From Polymyxa betae (Eukaryota; Endomyxa; Phytomyxea; Plasmodiophorida; Plasmodiophoridae): 64,000 nucleotides of DNA. Made by a program: the position numbers and the translations under genes. The first letter of the stretch is position 1. Every line of letters starts with the position of its first letter. The stretch lies in the NCBI GenBank assembly GCA_003693705.1, contig RBZT01000711.1, positions 1 through 64,000 on the forward strand, written 5' to 3'. The notes beneath the pieces were generated by a model. It was not told the origin of the DNA. It did not search any database and saw only the letters and a list, made by a program, of their open reading frames with translations. Shown in pieces: positions 41,930-52,372 of this stretch.

Positions 41930-42852
41930 CAGAACTTGAAGATGGCGTTCGTGATCAGCTAGTTCTGCTGCAGCGTACTCCTTCCTATTTTCGAATTATT
42001 ACCAACTTTTCTGCAGAAGAATTCGAGGAGCCCTCAAGTCGAGTCTGTCCGATTCTTGCAACAACAGCCCGCTCAACAGGACAGCAGCGCTCTGTCTTTG
42101 GAAGGCAGCCGAAGCTCTCATCTCAGCAACGTCTGTTGCTGTTTGTGCTGTATTTGAAGCACGACAACACTGTGCGAATGAACGCTTTTACTTGGAACTG
42201 GGCGAAATCGTCAACAAGCGATGACATCTTGTTTGTCTCTTCCTGTATCAATGCCGCCTTGCACGATGAATTGCGTTGGCCATCTAAATCGGAGCGCTCT
42301 ATTTCCTAGGGTTTATCGACGGCACGCTTATACAAATCAGGCGTCCCTCCAATGTTGACAGTGATAGACCATGGTATAACGGACGAAAGTCCATGTATTG
42401 CTTAAACAATACGGCGGTGATTGATCATCGTGGTTTATTTATTTACATAGACAGTGGATATCCAGGATCACAAGAACTGGCGTCAATACTTCACTCATCG
42501 CGATGATTATTTTGAATACTTATTAGGCGATCCTGGTTACGTGGGAGAGGAGATGTTTATAATGCGGCGAATAGGGCGCAGAGAGATCCCTGAAGACGGC
42601 AACGTAGATGTGATTGACGCTTTTAACGCTATCCATGCGGGATACCGCGTTCGCGTTGAATGGGGCATTGGATTTCTCGTACGAAAATGCAAAATATTCA
42701 TGAAGACGTTTGAATCATCACGTGATAGATTTCCTCATCTTTTTCGCAGTGCAGCAATACTGACCAACTTTCTGCAAAAACGACGACTGGATATGACCGC
42801 TGAATTGGAGGAAGGCCTGGATCAGAATATTGGCTGGGATGTTGCTGAATAA
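41930..42852 (+). pseudogene. Harbinger-like DDE_Tnp_4 transposase
   Basis: One frame (from about 41,930) reads IITNFSAEEFEEPSSRVCPI, RSTGQQRSVFGRQPKLSSQQ, RLLLFVLYLKHDNTVRMNAF and LHDELRWPSKSERS. It goes on to GFIDGTLIQIRRPSNVDSDR (catalytic Asp, about 42,308), WYNGRKSMYCLNNTAVIDHR and GLFIYIDSGYPGS (second Asp). A small deletion and frameshift then lead to KNWRQYF, YFEYLLGDPGYVGEEMFIMR, NAIHAGYRVRVEWGIGFLVR (Glu region) and ILTNFLQKRRLDM (42,454-42,852). The usual HD after GYPGS is missing. Strong family match; the protein is defective. A related copy lies on the minus strand at 55,460-56,440. Confidence 0.88.
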
Positions 42853-43066
42853 ACAGCCAGAATGCTACCGTAGATCCCGGGGAAATATCCACTACGGATC
42901 TGATAAAATGGATACTGATTTGATAGGGTAGTGGCTATTTCGCCGGGAGTTTTGAATCGATTTGGTGTATTTTTTCTCACTGACTACACTTCTGTATAGC
43001 CTTTTAAAAATAGATTCTAACGGTATGCGGCTAGCTTGCCCATGCGTATTCACATATCCGTTTAGC

Positions 43067-43790
43067 ATGGGTCGTGGAATGTCTCGCTACACTCTTCTGG
43101 AGAAGAAAGCCATCGCACGAAAGGCTTATGAAGAGCCTGGTCGTGTCTATGCAACAGCAAAGAAATACCTTGTTGATCTCCGAAATATTAAACGATGGAA
43201 GAAGCTTCTAGATGTGGAAACAATGAAATCGGGTGCTAAAATGCACCGTCCTAGTAGTTCTGTTCATGCGGAGGACCAGGATGTTTATGACCACCTTCTA
43301 CATGACTTTGAAGTTGAAAGTGCACGTTCGGTGCCAGTTTCTGTGTCGATGTTGCTGCACGAATCTCAACGGTAAGCGGGTTTCTTGCGAACCTAGGGTT
43401 AGGGTTTGGATAAATGGTGTAGGTTTCGCCCAGGTTTTCTGGCCGACAATCCTGTGGCCCTACGAAAGCGAATATATAGATTCTTGCATCGCGAAAAGCT
43501 AGGACAGTGCCGAGCCACACATAAGGCTCAAAATACACGACATTGTGCTGACACAGTCGCTGATTTTGTTGCATGCGTTAATAAGCACATAGCCATGATG
43601 CAATCCAACTTTTTACAGGGTGGAGAACTGTCTGGACCCAGAGCTGATGCTGATTCTTCATTGCTAAGATCAACAGCTGCTGTAGATGATATATCAGATA
43701 CAATATCAACTTGGTCCATAGTGATATTTTTCTGCAAAATTTTGCTAGAGTCGACAGTCTGTGAAACAGTTTGAGGGACGATTTATTGGG
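43067..43790 (+). pseudogene. Second ORF of the transposon, helix-turn-helix protein
   Basis: MSRYTLLEKKAIARKAYEEP then GRVYATAKKYLVDLRNIKRW form a homeodomain-like/CENP-B-type helix-turn-helix. This is followed, after a stop and frame change near 43,375, by NPVALRKRIYRFLHREKLGQ and CRATHKAQNTRHCADTVADF with VACVNKHIAMM. The RxTHKAQNT segment resembles the part that precedes the DDE core in CENP-B/pogo-like transposases of oomycetes. No DDE core follows. It may be the DNA-binding partner of the transposase or a remnant of a different element. Confidence 0.6.
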
Positions 43791-43910
43791 CTTCGAAAAG
43801 TTTGCAGGATCTTTATCAATGACTGTAAGCACCAGGAGACTCCCCCGAATTTTTGAGATGAAAAGTCTTTCACTCACAGACTTTTAAAGCCTTTTGCGGA
43901 CATCTTTATT

Positions 43911-45465
43911 GGATATCAAATTTCGCATAGATCTTTGCAAATGAACTCAGTCCGAGTTCGATCCGTCTCTTCTTGGCCAGAACCTACCTGCATGAAAGAG
44001 GTGCAATCCTTTCTTGGTTTTGCCAATTTTACAGACAATTTATTTGTGAATTCGCCAAAATCTGTTTACCTCTTGACGCATTAACACGAAAGGACGTCGA
44101 ATCCAAATGGGATGCGTCGTGTAGCTGGTCCTTTCAGCAGCTTAAAACCGCGTTCATTCCAGCACCTATATTGTCCACTTTCGACCCTTGTTTGCCGTTA
44201 ATTGTCGAAACGGATGCATCTGACTATGCTATCGGCGCGATTCTTTCACAGACTCATAGCGATGGAGATCACCCGATCGCTTTCTTTTCTAGGAAATTAA
44301 CATCAACCGAACTCAGCTACGAAGTTTACGAGAAAGAGCTGTTAGCGATTGTTGGTGCTTTCATGAGTGGAGACATTTTCTTAACGGTGTTAGCAAACCT
44401 GTGGTAGTCTGGAGCGACCATCGGAACCCGCAATGGTTTATGACCTCGAAAAGATTTAATCGACATCAGGCTCGCTGGTCGATCTTCATGTCTGAATTTT
44501 CGTTTGTTATTCCGCATCGGGCAGGCTCACTGAATGCCAGGGCGGACGCTTTATCACGCCGGTCTGATTACATCACTAAGACTGCTGCCACCCTGCCTGT
44601 ACTTGACTCTAAATTATTCATCAATAGCATATCTGTTACCACAAACTCTGCAGATCTAGATGAACTACGCCATTATCTTCTCAACATAAGCTCGACAACT
44701 ACGATGAAAAGCAGTTCTCGTTTGATAAAGGGACGCTTTACTTTAAAACGCCAGCTCAAAGCCGACCACGCGGCCCGCCTTGATGTCCCGAGGTTAAGGC
44801 ACGATTCCGTTCTTGCCGGGCATTTTGGCGTTTCTAAGACCTCTGATCTGGTAGCACACGACTATTGGTGGCCAAACATGAGTACTACGATCCGCGATTA
44901 CGTTCTGTCTTGTGATGTTTGTGCACGGTCGAAAAGGTTCGCAAAAAACCTGTCGGATTATCATTGCCGCTTCCTATGGAATCTAAGCCATGAATTCAAT
45001 TTCCATGGATTCAATCGTTAAGATCCCTCGTAGCTCCCATTATGATTCTATTTTAGTCATTGTAGATAGATTCACAAAAATGGTCATTTCATTCCATGTA
45101 AAGAATCCTTGACCAGTTCAGACCTTGCTTTATTTGTAGTTTCCAGCTGTGTAAAATTACATGGTCTGCCTGACAACATAGTTTCAAACAGGGGACCCCA
45201 ATTCGTCAGCAAGTTTGGAAAAACCTTCTCCAACAACTCGGCATTCAACGAAACCTTTCCTCAGCACGCCATCCAGAATCCGATGGACAAACAGAACGGG
45301 TAAATCAAATACTTCAACAATATTTGCGATGTTTTGTTATTGTTTCGCAAGACGATTGGAGTTCGCTTCTCGCAATGGCTGAATTCGCTTATAATAACAG
45401 CACACGCCCCTCTTTTAAATTTAGCCCTTTCTATGCTAATTACGGCTATCACCCTCGTTTTGATT
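43911..45465 (+). pseudogene. Gypsy A end of RT, RNase H and integrase
   Basis: IGYQISHRSLQMNSVRVRSV and SSWPEPTCMKEVQSFLGFAN resume RT after the insertion. RNase H follows with VETDASDYAIGAILSQTHSD, IAFFSRKLTSTELSYEVYEK and WSDHRNPQWFMTSKRFNRHQ. The integrase zinc finger has RHDSVLAGHFGVSKTSDLVA and CDVCARSK. The core has ILVIVDRFTKM (first Asp), VSNRGPQF (45,181, where the family has SDRGPQF, so the second catalytic Asp reads Asn), and DGQTERVN in another frame (45,282-45,306, Glu). WSSLLAMAEFAYNNSTRPSF continues to about 45,465. The C-terminal part is replaced by the copia insertion. Confidence 0.87.
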
Positions 45466-45489
45466 TCCGGTGTGCTGCATCTGGCTCTT

Positions 45490-45960
45490 TCTCGCGTCCA
45501 ATAATCAGCGATCTTCGCATCGCGGCAAACGAGGAGGGCGTAAATTTCAATCCAAACCCAAAACGGAAGATATCATTTGTAAAAGATGTCAAGAAAAAGG
45601 GCATTACGCGAGTGACTGCACGGCACCGGCGCCAAAACCGAAGCCTTTTAAGACTGAGACTTCTTTCGCCGCATCGTTTTTCGGAAAGGTCGCCGAGCCG
45701 GAATGTGAAGCTAAACAGCGATGGTTCATAGACTCAGGAGCCCGCGCTCACATGACTGGTGATAGCTCGCTGCACAATGATGACGTTAATCCTACCCCAT
45801 CTTCCACCTGCGTGACGATTGGAAACGGCTCAACCATGAAGGCGGAATACTTTGCTAGCGCTTCTGCTGGACCTGTGAAATTGCAGAACGTTTGGTACAT
45901 ACCCGGAATGGCTGCAAATTTGATCTCTGTTGATAAGGCAGGGTTGACGAAATTGTGTTC
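45490..45960 (+). pseudogene. Copia 5 gag zinc knuckle and protease
   Basis: RGGRKFQSKPKTEDIICKRC and QEKGHYASDCTAPAP give the knuckle CKRCQEKGHYASDC. RWFIDSGARAHMTGDSSL is the protease active site. VTIGNGSTMKAEYFASASAG and VWYIPGMAANLISVDKAGL lead into the pre-integrase region. Open from 45,470 to 46,168. The capsid part of gag is missing. Confidence 0.87.
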
Positions 45961-46819
45961 AAGCGGAAATCGATGTCTGTGCTATTTACCAAAGGTGGAT
46001 CCGTTATTGCAACTGGTTCCAGAAGGGCAAATTTACTCGCCCTCGAGAATCAGACCGCTGTTATGTGCGATACAGAACCGAAACCAGCTCGAGCAAAACC
46101 AACTGATGATTATCATGGCTGGCATCTTCGTCTCGGCCATTTACATTACTACGCCATTCGTCAATTAGCAAAACCTGGAATTATTGTTGTCACTGGAAGT
46201 ATTCCCAGCGTGCCGTGTGAAGCCTGTTTACTAGGAAAAACAAGTCGACTCCCATTCGGCAATCGTCCCCTGCCAATTCGTTCAAGTTCACCTTGTGAAA
46301 TCATTCATAATGATGTTTGTGGCAAACTTCCCACAACTGTACTGCGAGGCGAAAACATTTTTGTTACCTTTATTGACGATTTTTCACGTTTTTCGGCAGT
46401 TTATGCAATCCGCAGCAACGCCGAGACGATTACAAAATTCAAAGAATTCGTCTCCGCTATTGAAACGGAGTTGGGAACAAGGGAAGTCAAAACACTAATT
46501 TCTCAGATAACGGGGGCGAGTACATAGTCGACGAGTTCGTGGCCTATTTGAAAAAAAGGGAATTCGTCACGAGAGAACACCTCCTTATACCCCTCAACTA
46601 AATGGAGTCGCCGAACGCGCCAACCGAACGCTAATGGAAATGGCAAGATCTATGATGGCGCCGATAGACTGCCCGCGCTCATGGTGGCCCGACGCGATAA
46701 TCTATGCAGCTTATGTTCGCAATCGGGCGCCTTCCCGATCAATCAATGGCGACACTCCTTACCACCGTCGTTTTGGTAAAATACCGAATCTTGAAATGGT
46801 CCACACATTTGGTTGCTAA
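45955..46819 (+). pseudogene. Copia 5 pre-integrase and integrase
   Basis: DDYHGWHLRLGHLHYYAIRQ and PCEACLLGKTSRLPFGNR form the HHCC region. The core has IHNDVCGKLPTTVLRGENIF, FIDDFSRFSAVYAIRSNAET, and DNGGEY (about 46,507, after a one-base shift), then LNGVAERANRTLMEMARSMM with the catalytic Glu, WWPDAIIYAAYVRNRAPSRS and MVHTFGC. A frameshift near 46,500 and a stop at 46,817 break it. Confidence 0.88.
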
Positions 46820-46828
46820 GCTTACGCC

Positions 46829-48840
46829 ATGATTCCAGATGAGCATCGTAATAAGCTCGACTACAAAGCACAACCATGGAGATTCATCGGTATTGCTCAA
46901 GGCGAAAATGGGTACCTGTTACGAACCTCAGCTGGAACTACAATCATGTCACGCGAAGTTCGAACTTTTCTGGATAAGCCCAATCTTACGCCACCCTATA
47001 CAACACCTACGGTACCTCATGAGGAGGGAATCACTGACGAAAATGATGTTACTATCTCCGATTCTTCTGATATCGATGAACATGCGGATGACGAAGATGT
47101 TGTATCTGCCGACCTTGAGGATACAAAAGCTGCCAAATCAAACGAACATACATCACAAGATCCTCAGAACGTGAGCTCTACCAGGTATGGCCGTCGAACC
47201 TATGCACCGCTGCGTTGGATCGACGAAGTTCATTGCACATATAGTTACTCAGCACGTGAACTCTCGCTTTCAGCACCAGCATCCTATCATCTGGCTGTTA
47301 CTGGTCCGGATCGTGATGAATGGCTCGCTGCAATGACGAACGAAATTGAAAGTATGGAACGCAATAAGACCTGGGAATTGGTCGTACCTCCCAGAAATGT
47401 AAATTTTTTGGGCTGCCGGTGGGTCTACAAAATCAAGACCGATTTAGATGGAAACGTAGACAAATACAAAGCTGGCCTAGTCGCACGTGGTTTCTCCAAA
47501 GTCCATGGCGCTGATTACACCCACACATTTGCTCCGGAAATTTCTCTTGCGAGCCTAACAATATTTTTCAGTATAGCCGCTTCGCTTCGGGTACGACCTC
47601 ATCACCTCGATGTGGTTACAGCATTTCTGAATTCGCCGCTATCTGAGACCATTTACATGCGTCAACCGCAGGACTTCGAAAAGCAAGGACAGAATGGCGA
47701 ACAATTGGTTTGCAAATTGAACCGAGCAGTCAATGGCCTGAAACAATCAGGTCGTGAGTGGTGGAAGACCGTTTCCAACACACTTCTGGAAATAGGTTTC
47801 AAGCCGACTGCCGCAGAGCCTTGCCTTTTCTTTCGTGGATCTTGTGATCTGATCGTTATTCTCGCTCTATACGTTGATGATATTGGAATTGCAACTAAAG
47901 ATATGAATCAATTACAGGAAATCAAATCGACTTGGCGTCTAAGCACCGCATCAAAGACCTCGGCGAAATGTCCATCATTTTGGGCATGAAAGTGGACTTT
48001 GATGAAGTCTCCGGATCCATCACTTTATCACAAAGTGCTTACATCGAGCAGATCCTGAAGAAATACGAGGTGACCAATTGCAAATGAGCCGTGACACCGT
48101 TGCCAGGAGGGACCGTTCTTCTCCCAAATTCTGACGATGAGAAGGACAATAACTTACCTTACCGTGAATGTATAAGCAGCTTAATTTACGCATCGAGCTC
48201 TACACGTCCAGATACCTCTGTCGCTGTTAATTTATGTTCGCGTTTTGTATCAAATCCTTCTAAAATGCATGTCACTGCTCTACAACATATTCTTCGCTAT
48301 CTTCGCGCTTACCCAGACATCGGCATTACATTCTCTGACAAAACACGCAATGGCAACCCTCAGCTGCACGTTTACGTCGATGCTGACTGGGCTGCTGATC
48401 AACATTAGAGAAAATCGATTTCTGGTATCGTTGGCATACTTAACTGCCCGATTTTCTGGTCTTCGAAGCGACAGCAGTGTGTCGCTCTATCCAGTACTGG
48501 AGCCGAGTATGTCGCCGCATCAGCCGCCTGCCAACAACTTCAATGGTGTCGTCAAGTTCTGAATGAGATCGGAATTAAACAAGACACTACCGACGTATAA
48601 GAAGACAATCAAGCGACTATTGCTTTGGCGCTTTCCGAAAGCATCACACGGCGTTACAAACATATCGATGTCCGCCATCATCTCATACGCCAATTGGTCC
48701 AAGACGGCGTCGTGCGACTCCAATACTGCAAGTCGGAAGACAACCTAGCAGATATAATGACGACAGCACTCACTCCTGATAAATTCAAGAAACCGCGTAC
48801 ACAACTCACTTACACTCCAAGTGGCCGCGCTGATATCTGA
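46829..48840 (+). pseudogene. Copia 5 reverse transcriptase and RNase H
   Basis: A 386-codon open frame (46,829-47,989) holds the linker, EWLAAMTNEIESMERNKTWE, GLVARGFSKVHGADYTHTFA, HHLDVVTAFLNSPLSETIYM, LNRAVNGLKQSGREWWKTVS and the active site LALYVDDIGIATKDMNQLQE. After a frameshift come DLGEMSIILGMKVDFDEVSG, SSLIYASSSTRPDTSVAVNL, HVYVDADWAADQH, VALSSTGAEYVAASAACQQL and RYKHIDVRHHLIRQLVQDGV, ending NLADIMTTAL near 48,770 (RNase H). Two frameshifts and two stops; otherwise the best preserved copia pol here. Confidence 0.9.
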
Positions 48841-48846
48841 GGAGGG

Positions 48847-49037
48847 TGTTGAAAACCCTAAACCCTAAGATCAGTTTACATCTATCAGGCGCGTGCTTGC
48901 TCGTGCCTCTCTGACTTTTTTTAATTTACCTATATCAAAGACAAATCCGTAATCCTAACTTTAATATCAGAAACAGCAGCGGATTCATCACTTATAGCAG
49001 AGTTTATTTCGGTAACCATGGTGGTATCCATTAGAAA
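48847..49037 (+). repeat. Candidate start of copia 5 3' LTR
   Basis: TGTTGAAAACCCTAAACCC follows a GAGGAGGG polypurine tract, as expected for a copia 3' LTR start. The end cannot be fixed because there is no second LTR to compare. It includes CCCTAAACCCTAA, which resembles the TTTAGGG telomere unit. Confidence 0.5.
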
Positions 49038-49111
49038 CATACAAACTCGGTGTGAAACTGGGAAGACACCGACTTTTGATAGTCTTCCCAGTTTCACTCC
49101 TAGTTTGTATG
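49038..49111. repeat. Hairpin with 30-bp arms
   Basis: Arms 49,038-49,067 and 49,082-49,111 pair at 28 of 30 positions around a 14-nt loop; the inner GTGAAACTGGGAAGAC is perfect. It sits between the end of copia 5 and the start of gypsy B. Possibly a small fold-back element. Confidence 0.85.
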
Positions 49112-49243
49112 ACTGGCTGTCTCATAGAGAGGCCGCTGTCAGGATCAAACAGAGTTTGCACTGAACTCAGGGCAGCGCCACAGACTTTAAGGCAATTTAC
49201 GGAAAGATCTAAAGATCAGTTCGTTCTTTCTTAGCTTTCTCAG

Positions 49244-50157
49244 ATGTCTCCAACTTTACAATCTTCTCATGTTTCTGAAGTCGTTGCTGACCCGGTCGAC
49301 ACCAAGCAGCTATTTCGATCGATTCGGTTCGTACATCACGATGACGCGTTGCGTAGTGTTCATTATATTTTTGGACATTGCAATACGATCATCGAGTCGT
49401 ACGGACTTTCTGCACCTTTTAATACACACCTAGATCTGCGTGTCAACAAATTGACGCCATTATTTCGGCCGTTTATCCTCATGTTCTGCATGATTTTTTA
49501 CGTATTCGGCTCAACCTGGATAAAATAGATTGTCGTTCAGATTTGCCCAAGTTTTTCAATTTTATGGTCGAGACTTTATATGACTTTTTAATCCTCTATC
49601 GGCGGTACCGACCCAACGTCATCCGGGTCAGTCACGACCTTTACGTTGCCTCCACTGTCAGGAGGCCCACCATGTTTTGGACTGTCCACGGTATTCACCC
49701 GAGGAGGCCAAGCGCCTCATCAGCTCGCAACCGCACGCAGGCAACTACGCCTTTCTTGGGTCCTAGCTCCTTCTCTGAGCGTGCAACACCGCAGACTCCT
49801 GCGATGTCGGCTACCGCTCAGCGGTCTTTCCCTTTCTCCCACGCCGGAGTCTTCTAAGGCACACTCTCGGGCACCTTCGCGAAATGACCCCCCTGCTTCT
49901 GTCCACGCTGGCTTTAAAACGGAATCACGTGCGTTTCGCGTTTCCACTGTTTCATCCCAGAACGTCGACGACGCGGATGATTTCTGGACACAACCTCACG
50001 TCACATCGTACGTGGAAGTCGTCTCTTCTGAACCTCTTGAGTCAGGTTCAACCACTGAAAATGATGCTACCCAACCAACAGTCAGGAGCGGCAAGAAACT
50101 AGGAGAGAATCGAACAGGAGACGCGGAACTAGGAGATCTCGGGGCCGTGAGATTCTA
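49244..50157 (+). pseudogene. Gypsy B gag
   Basis: The first open frame starts MSPTLQSSHVSEVVADPVDT (94 codons). A zinc knuckle CLHCQEAHHVLDC lies at 49,647-49,685, followed by SPEEAKRLISSQPHAGNYAF. The longer frame at 49,646-50,158 overlaps the knuckle in another phase and carries a Ser/Pro-rich stretch. Frame changes are therefore present. Capsid motifs are weak, so the assignment rests on the knuckle and on the pol genes downstream. 49,112-49,243 holds nothing recognised. Confidence 0.65.
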
Positions 50158-50405
50158 AGGAACGAGGACGATGGAACGATAGGGTTTCTTAGGAGCAGGC
50201 GGGAGTTAGAAGGTGTGATAGTTTATCAAGCAATATCAAGTCTGGAGCGCAGTCGGGCTGTGCAACCAACCCTGAAGCCAAGACGAAGTGCGTAGAATGT
50301 TCTTCGGAACCACATTCTCGGCACGGACATTCTGCAATACGCACATTCCTGACACCAACTCAAGTCAACAAAGTCAGCTCTGGCCACAACGTTTCCTACC
50401 GATCT

Positions 50406-51080
50406 TTGGATTCTTTTACGCGTTTACATTCTGTTCAATTGAATGTTTGTGAAAAATCTTTTGCTTTTTCGGCCGCTCTAGATGACGGTGCTAACATTAC
50501 ACTTAGGGGTTCGAATATCTGGGAAGGTCTTGAATCTAATGGAATTTCTTCTAAACCCGTTAATATGAAATTCAACTTAGCGGATGGCTCTTCGTCTATC
50601 GCCAGTAAGGCTATTTATGTAGATTTACATCTGCAGACTTCCGCTGGTCCTGTCATTGCCAGTAATCAGGAGGTCTTTATTGCTGATATCGCTATTACGG
50701 ACATTTTGCTGGGTCGTCCACTCCTATTTTCTTTAGGTATTGATGTGGAGCGACAGTTGTTCGACCTTGCCGTCAACTCTGATGTCCCTATTCCTGCTGA
50801 ATCTCATTTGGATGATAGTGATTTCGAACATTTTCCTTTTGGTGATCTCGATCATTCCGCAGTTGTTGAGGCGTTACAGGAGGCCCTATCAGCCGCTGCG
50901 TCCCACGCTCCTGCTTCGTTCGTCCACGAACTCAAGAAACTACTATTTGATTTTGTGGACATCTTCCGGGTCCAATTAGGTCCTGACCCTCCAGTTGACA
51001 TAGAGCCTGCACTTCTTCAATTGTTACCGGACTCTAAGCCTACGTTGTGTAAGCCACGTTCAATTCCTCCCCTTTACTCT
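50406..51080 (+). pseudogene. Gypsy B aspartic protease region
   Basis: Open frame (270 codons in all). FSAALDDGANITLRGSNIWE (from about 50,466) is the protease active-site segment with D-D-G in place of D-S/T-G. ADIAITDILLGRPLLFSLGI is the second conserved region (ILGRP). LPDSKPTLCKPRSIPPLYSE follows and begins the RT approach. The shift into the RT frame is near 51,100, at a spot that also holds AACCCTAAC. 50,158-50,405 has no recognised domain. Confidence 0.75.
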
Positions 51081-51089
51081 GAATTTTTA

Positions 51090-52372
51090 TCCCAGCAGTT
51101 TGGTTACGGTTTCTTAACCCTAACTCTCGCTGGGCCTCCCCCGCTTTTTGCGTTCCTAAGCCTGGTCCGAACCGCTCCTTACGTTCGGTTTGTGATTTGC
51201 GCGTTCCGAACTCTATGATGCGCCGCCTCTCCTACCCGATGCCACACCTACTGTCGCTCGGCGAGTATCTTTCGGAGTCCGCAGTGTTCTTCATACTCGA
51301 TGCGTTCAAGGGCTTCTGGCAGATTCTAATTGCTGGAGATGTTGAAAGTCAATCTATGTCAACCCCGATCGGCATTTTTTCTCCTACCAGATTACCACAG
51401 GGAAATTTAAATTCTGTATTTATTTTTCAAAATGCTATGGACACTATTTTTCGATCAGATTTGTCGCCTCGCGAGTTTTTGATCTGGATTGATGACCTAC
51501 TGGGTCACGCCCAGGACTCCGAATCTCTGCTTCGTACACTTCGTCCTGTTTTCGGGCTATGTCGGAAGTTTCGACTGAAACTGAATGCGGCTCAATGTAA
51601 TTTTTTTCTACTCGAAGCTAAATGGTGCGGGAAGATGTATTTTCGTGGTGGCTGTAACCATGACCCTGCTCGTACTGCAGCTTTACGTTCCATGGCGCGG
51701 CCTCGCACTGCTGGCGATTTGATGCAGTTTGTCTGCGCATGTACGTGGCTGAGTCCGCACATTCCTGATTTTGCTCGACTTATTAACCCGTTGCGCACTT
51801 TGCTTGACAGTTTACTTAAGCAGAGCAAGGATCGCTCGAAAGCTTCTGCCCGTCGCAGCAGTATTGCTGAAGGGCTCTGGACTCAGTCTGTCTCACAATC
51901 TTTTCAGCATATGCTCTCTGCGTTAGATCATTGCGTTTCCCTTTCTCACCCACGTAGCGATCTGGAACGCTGTGTTTTCCATGATTCTTCTGGGGATTTT
52001 TGTTCGGTTATCATCACTCAGGTATCTCTGTCGGAGCTTTCGAAACCTATTTCGGATCAGTTCCACGAGCCACTGGCGTTCTATAGCAAGCCTTTCATTG
52101 GCGCCTCTTTACGCTGGTCTGTTCCGGAAAAGGAGGCTTACTGTATTATCGAAGCCATTGATCGTTTTGACTATCTTTTGCTGTGCTATCGACCTTTCCG
52201 CATTTTTACAGATCATCGGAATTTAACTTTTATTTTTGATCCTGAATCTTCTTCTCTTCATCTTAAACGACATTCTATTGATAAGCTTCATCGTTGGAGT
52301 CCACGATTAAGTAGTTTGAACTACGTTATCGAACATATCCCGGGTCATCTTAGCGTCTGGGTCGACATGTGA
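51090..52372 (+). pseudogene. Gypsy B reverse transcriptase and RNase H
   Basis: Frame 51,197-52,372 is open for 391 codons. It is preceded in phase by RWASPAFCVPKPGPNRSLRS and VCDLRVPNSMMRRLSYPMP. Motifs are FILDAFKGFWQILIAGDVES, FSPTRLPQGNLNSVFIFQNA, the active site LIWIDDLLGHAQDSESLLRT and FRLKLNAAQCNFFLLEAKW. The RNase H domain follows: CVFHDSSGDFCSVIITQVSL, LAFYSKPFIGASLRWSVPEK, EAYCIIEAIDRFDYLLLCY, FRIFTDHRNLTFIFDPES and LNYVIEHIPGHLSVWVD. YWGCR-type tail follows in another frame. FDD/IDD with LPQGxxNS identify a gypsy lineage distinct from gypsy A. Only one shift precedes the RT; this is the least damaged RT in the window. Confidence 0.9.

Larger units (their letters stand above)
41655..43904 (+). 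mobile_element. Harbinger-like DNA transposon inside gypsy A RT
   Basis: It splits the gypsy RT between NVDFI and IGYQIS. TTTATT stands on both sides (41,649-41,654 and 43,905-43,910), and the ends carry GTGTCCGC (41,659-41,666) and GCGGACAT (43,896-43,903), with further inverted words (TGTGAGTGA) within 25 bp. It encodes a DDE_Tnp_4 transposase and a second DNA-binding-like ORF. The apparent 6-bp duplication is longer than the usual 3 bp of Harbinger and may include chance matches. Confidence 0.75.
45480..48846 (+). mobile_element. Ty1/copia element (copia 5), 5'-truncated
   Basis: Gag end, protease, integrase, RT and RNase H in copia order on the plus strand, starting abruptly inside gag near 45,480 and ending at the polypurine run GAGGAGGG (48,839-48,846) that precedes a TGTTGAAAACCC LTR start. 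It interrupts the gypsy A integrase. No 5' LTR is present, so it was truncated on insertion or by later deletion. Confidence 0.85.
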
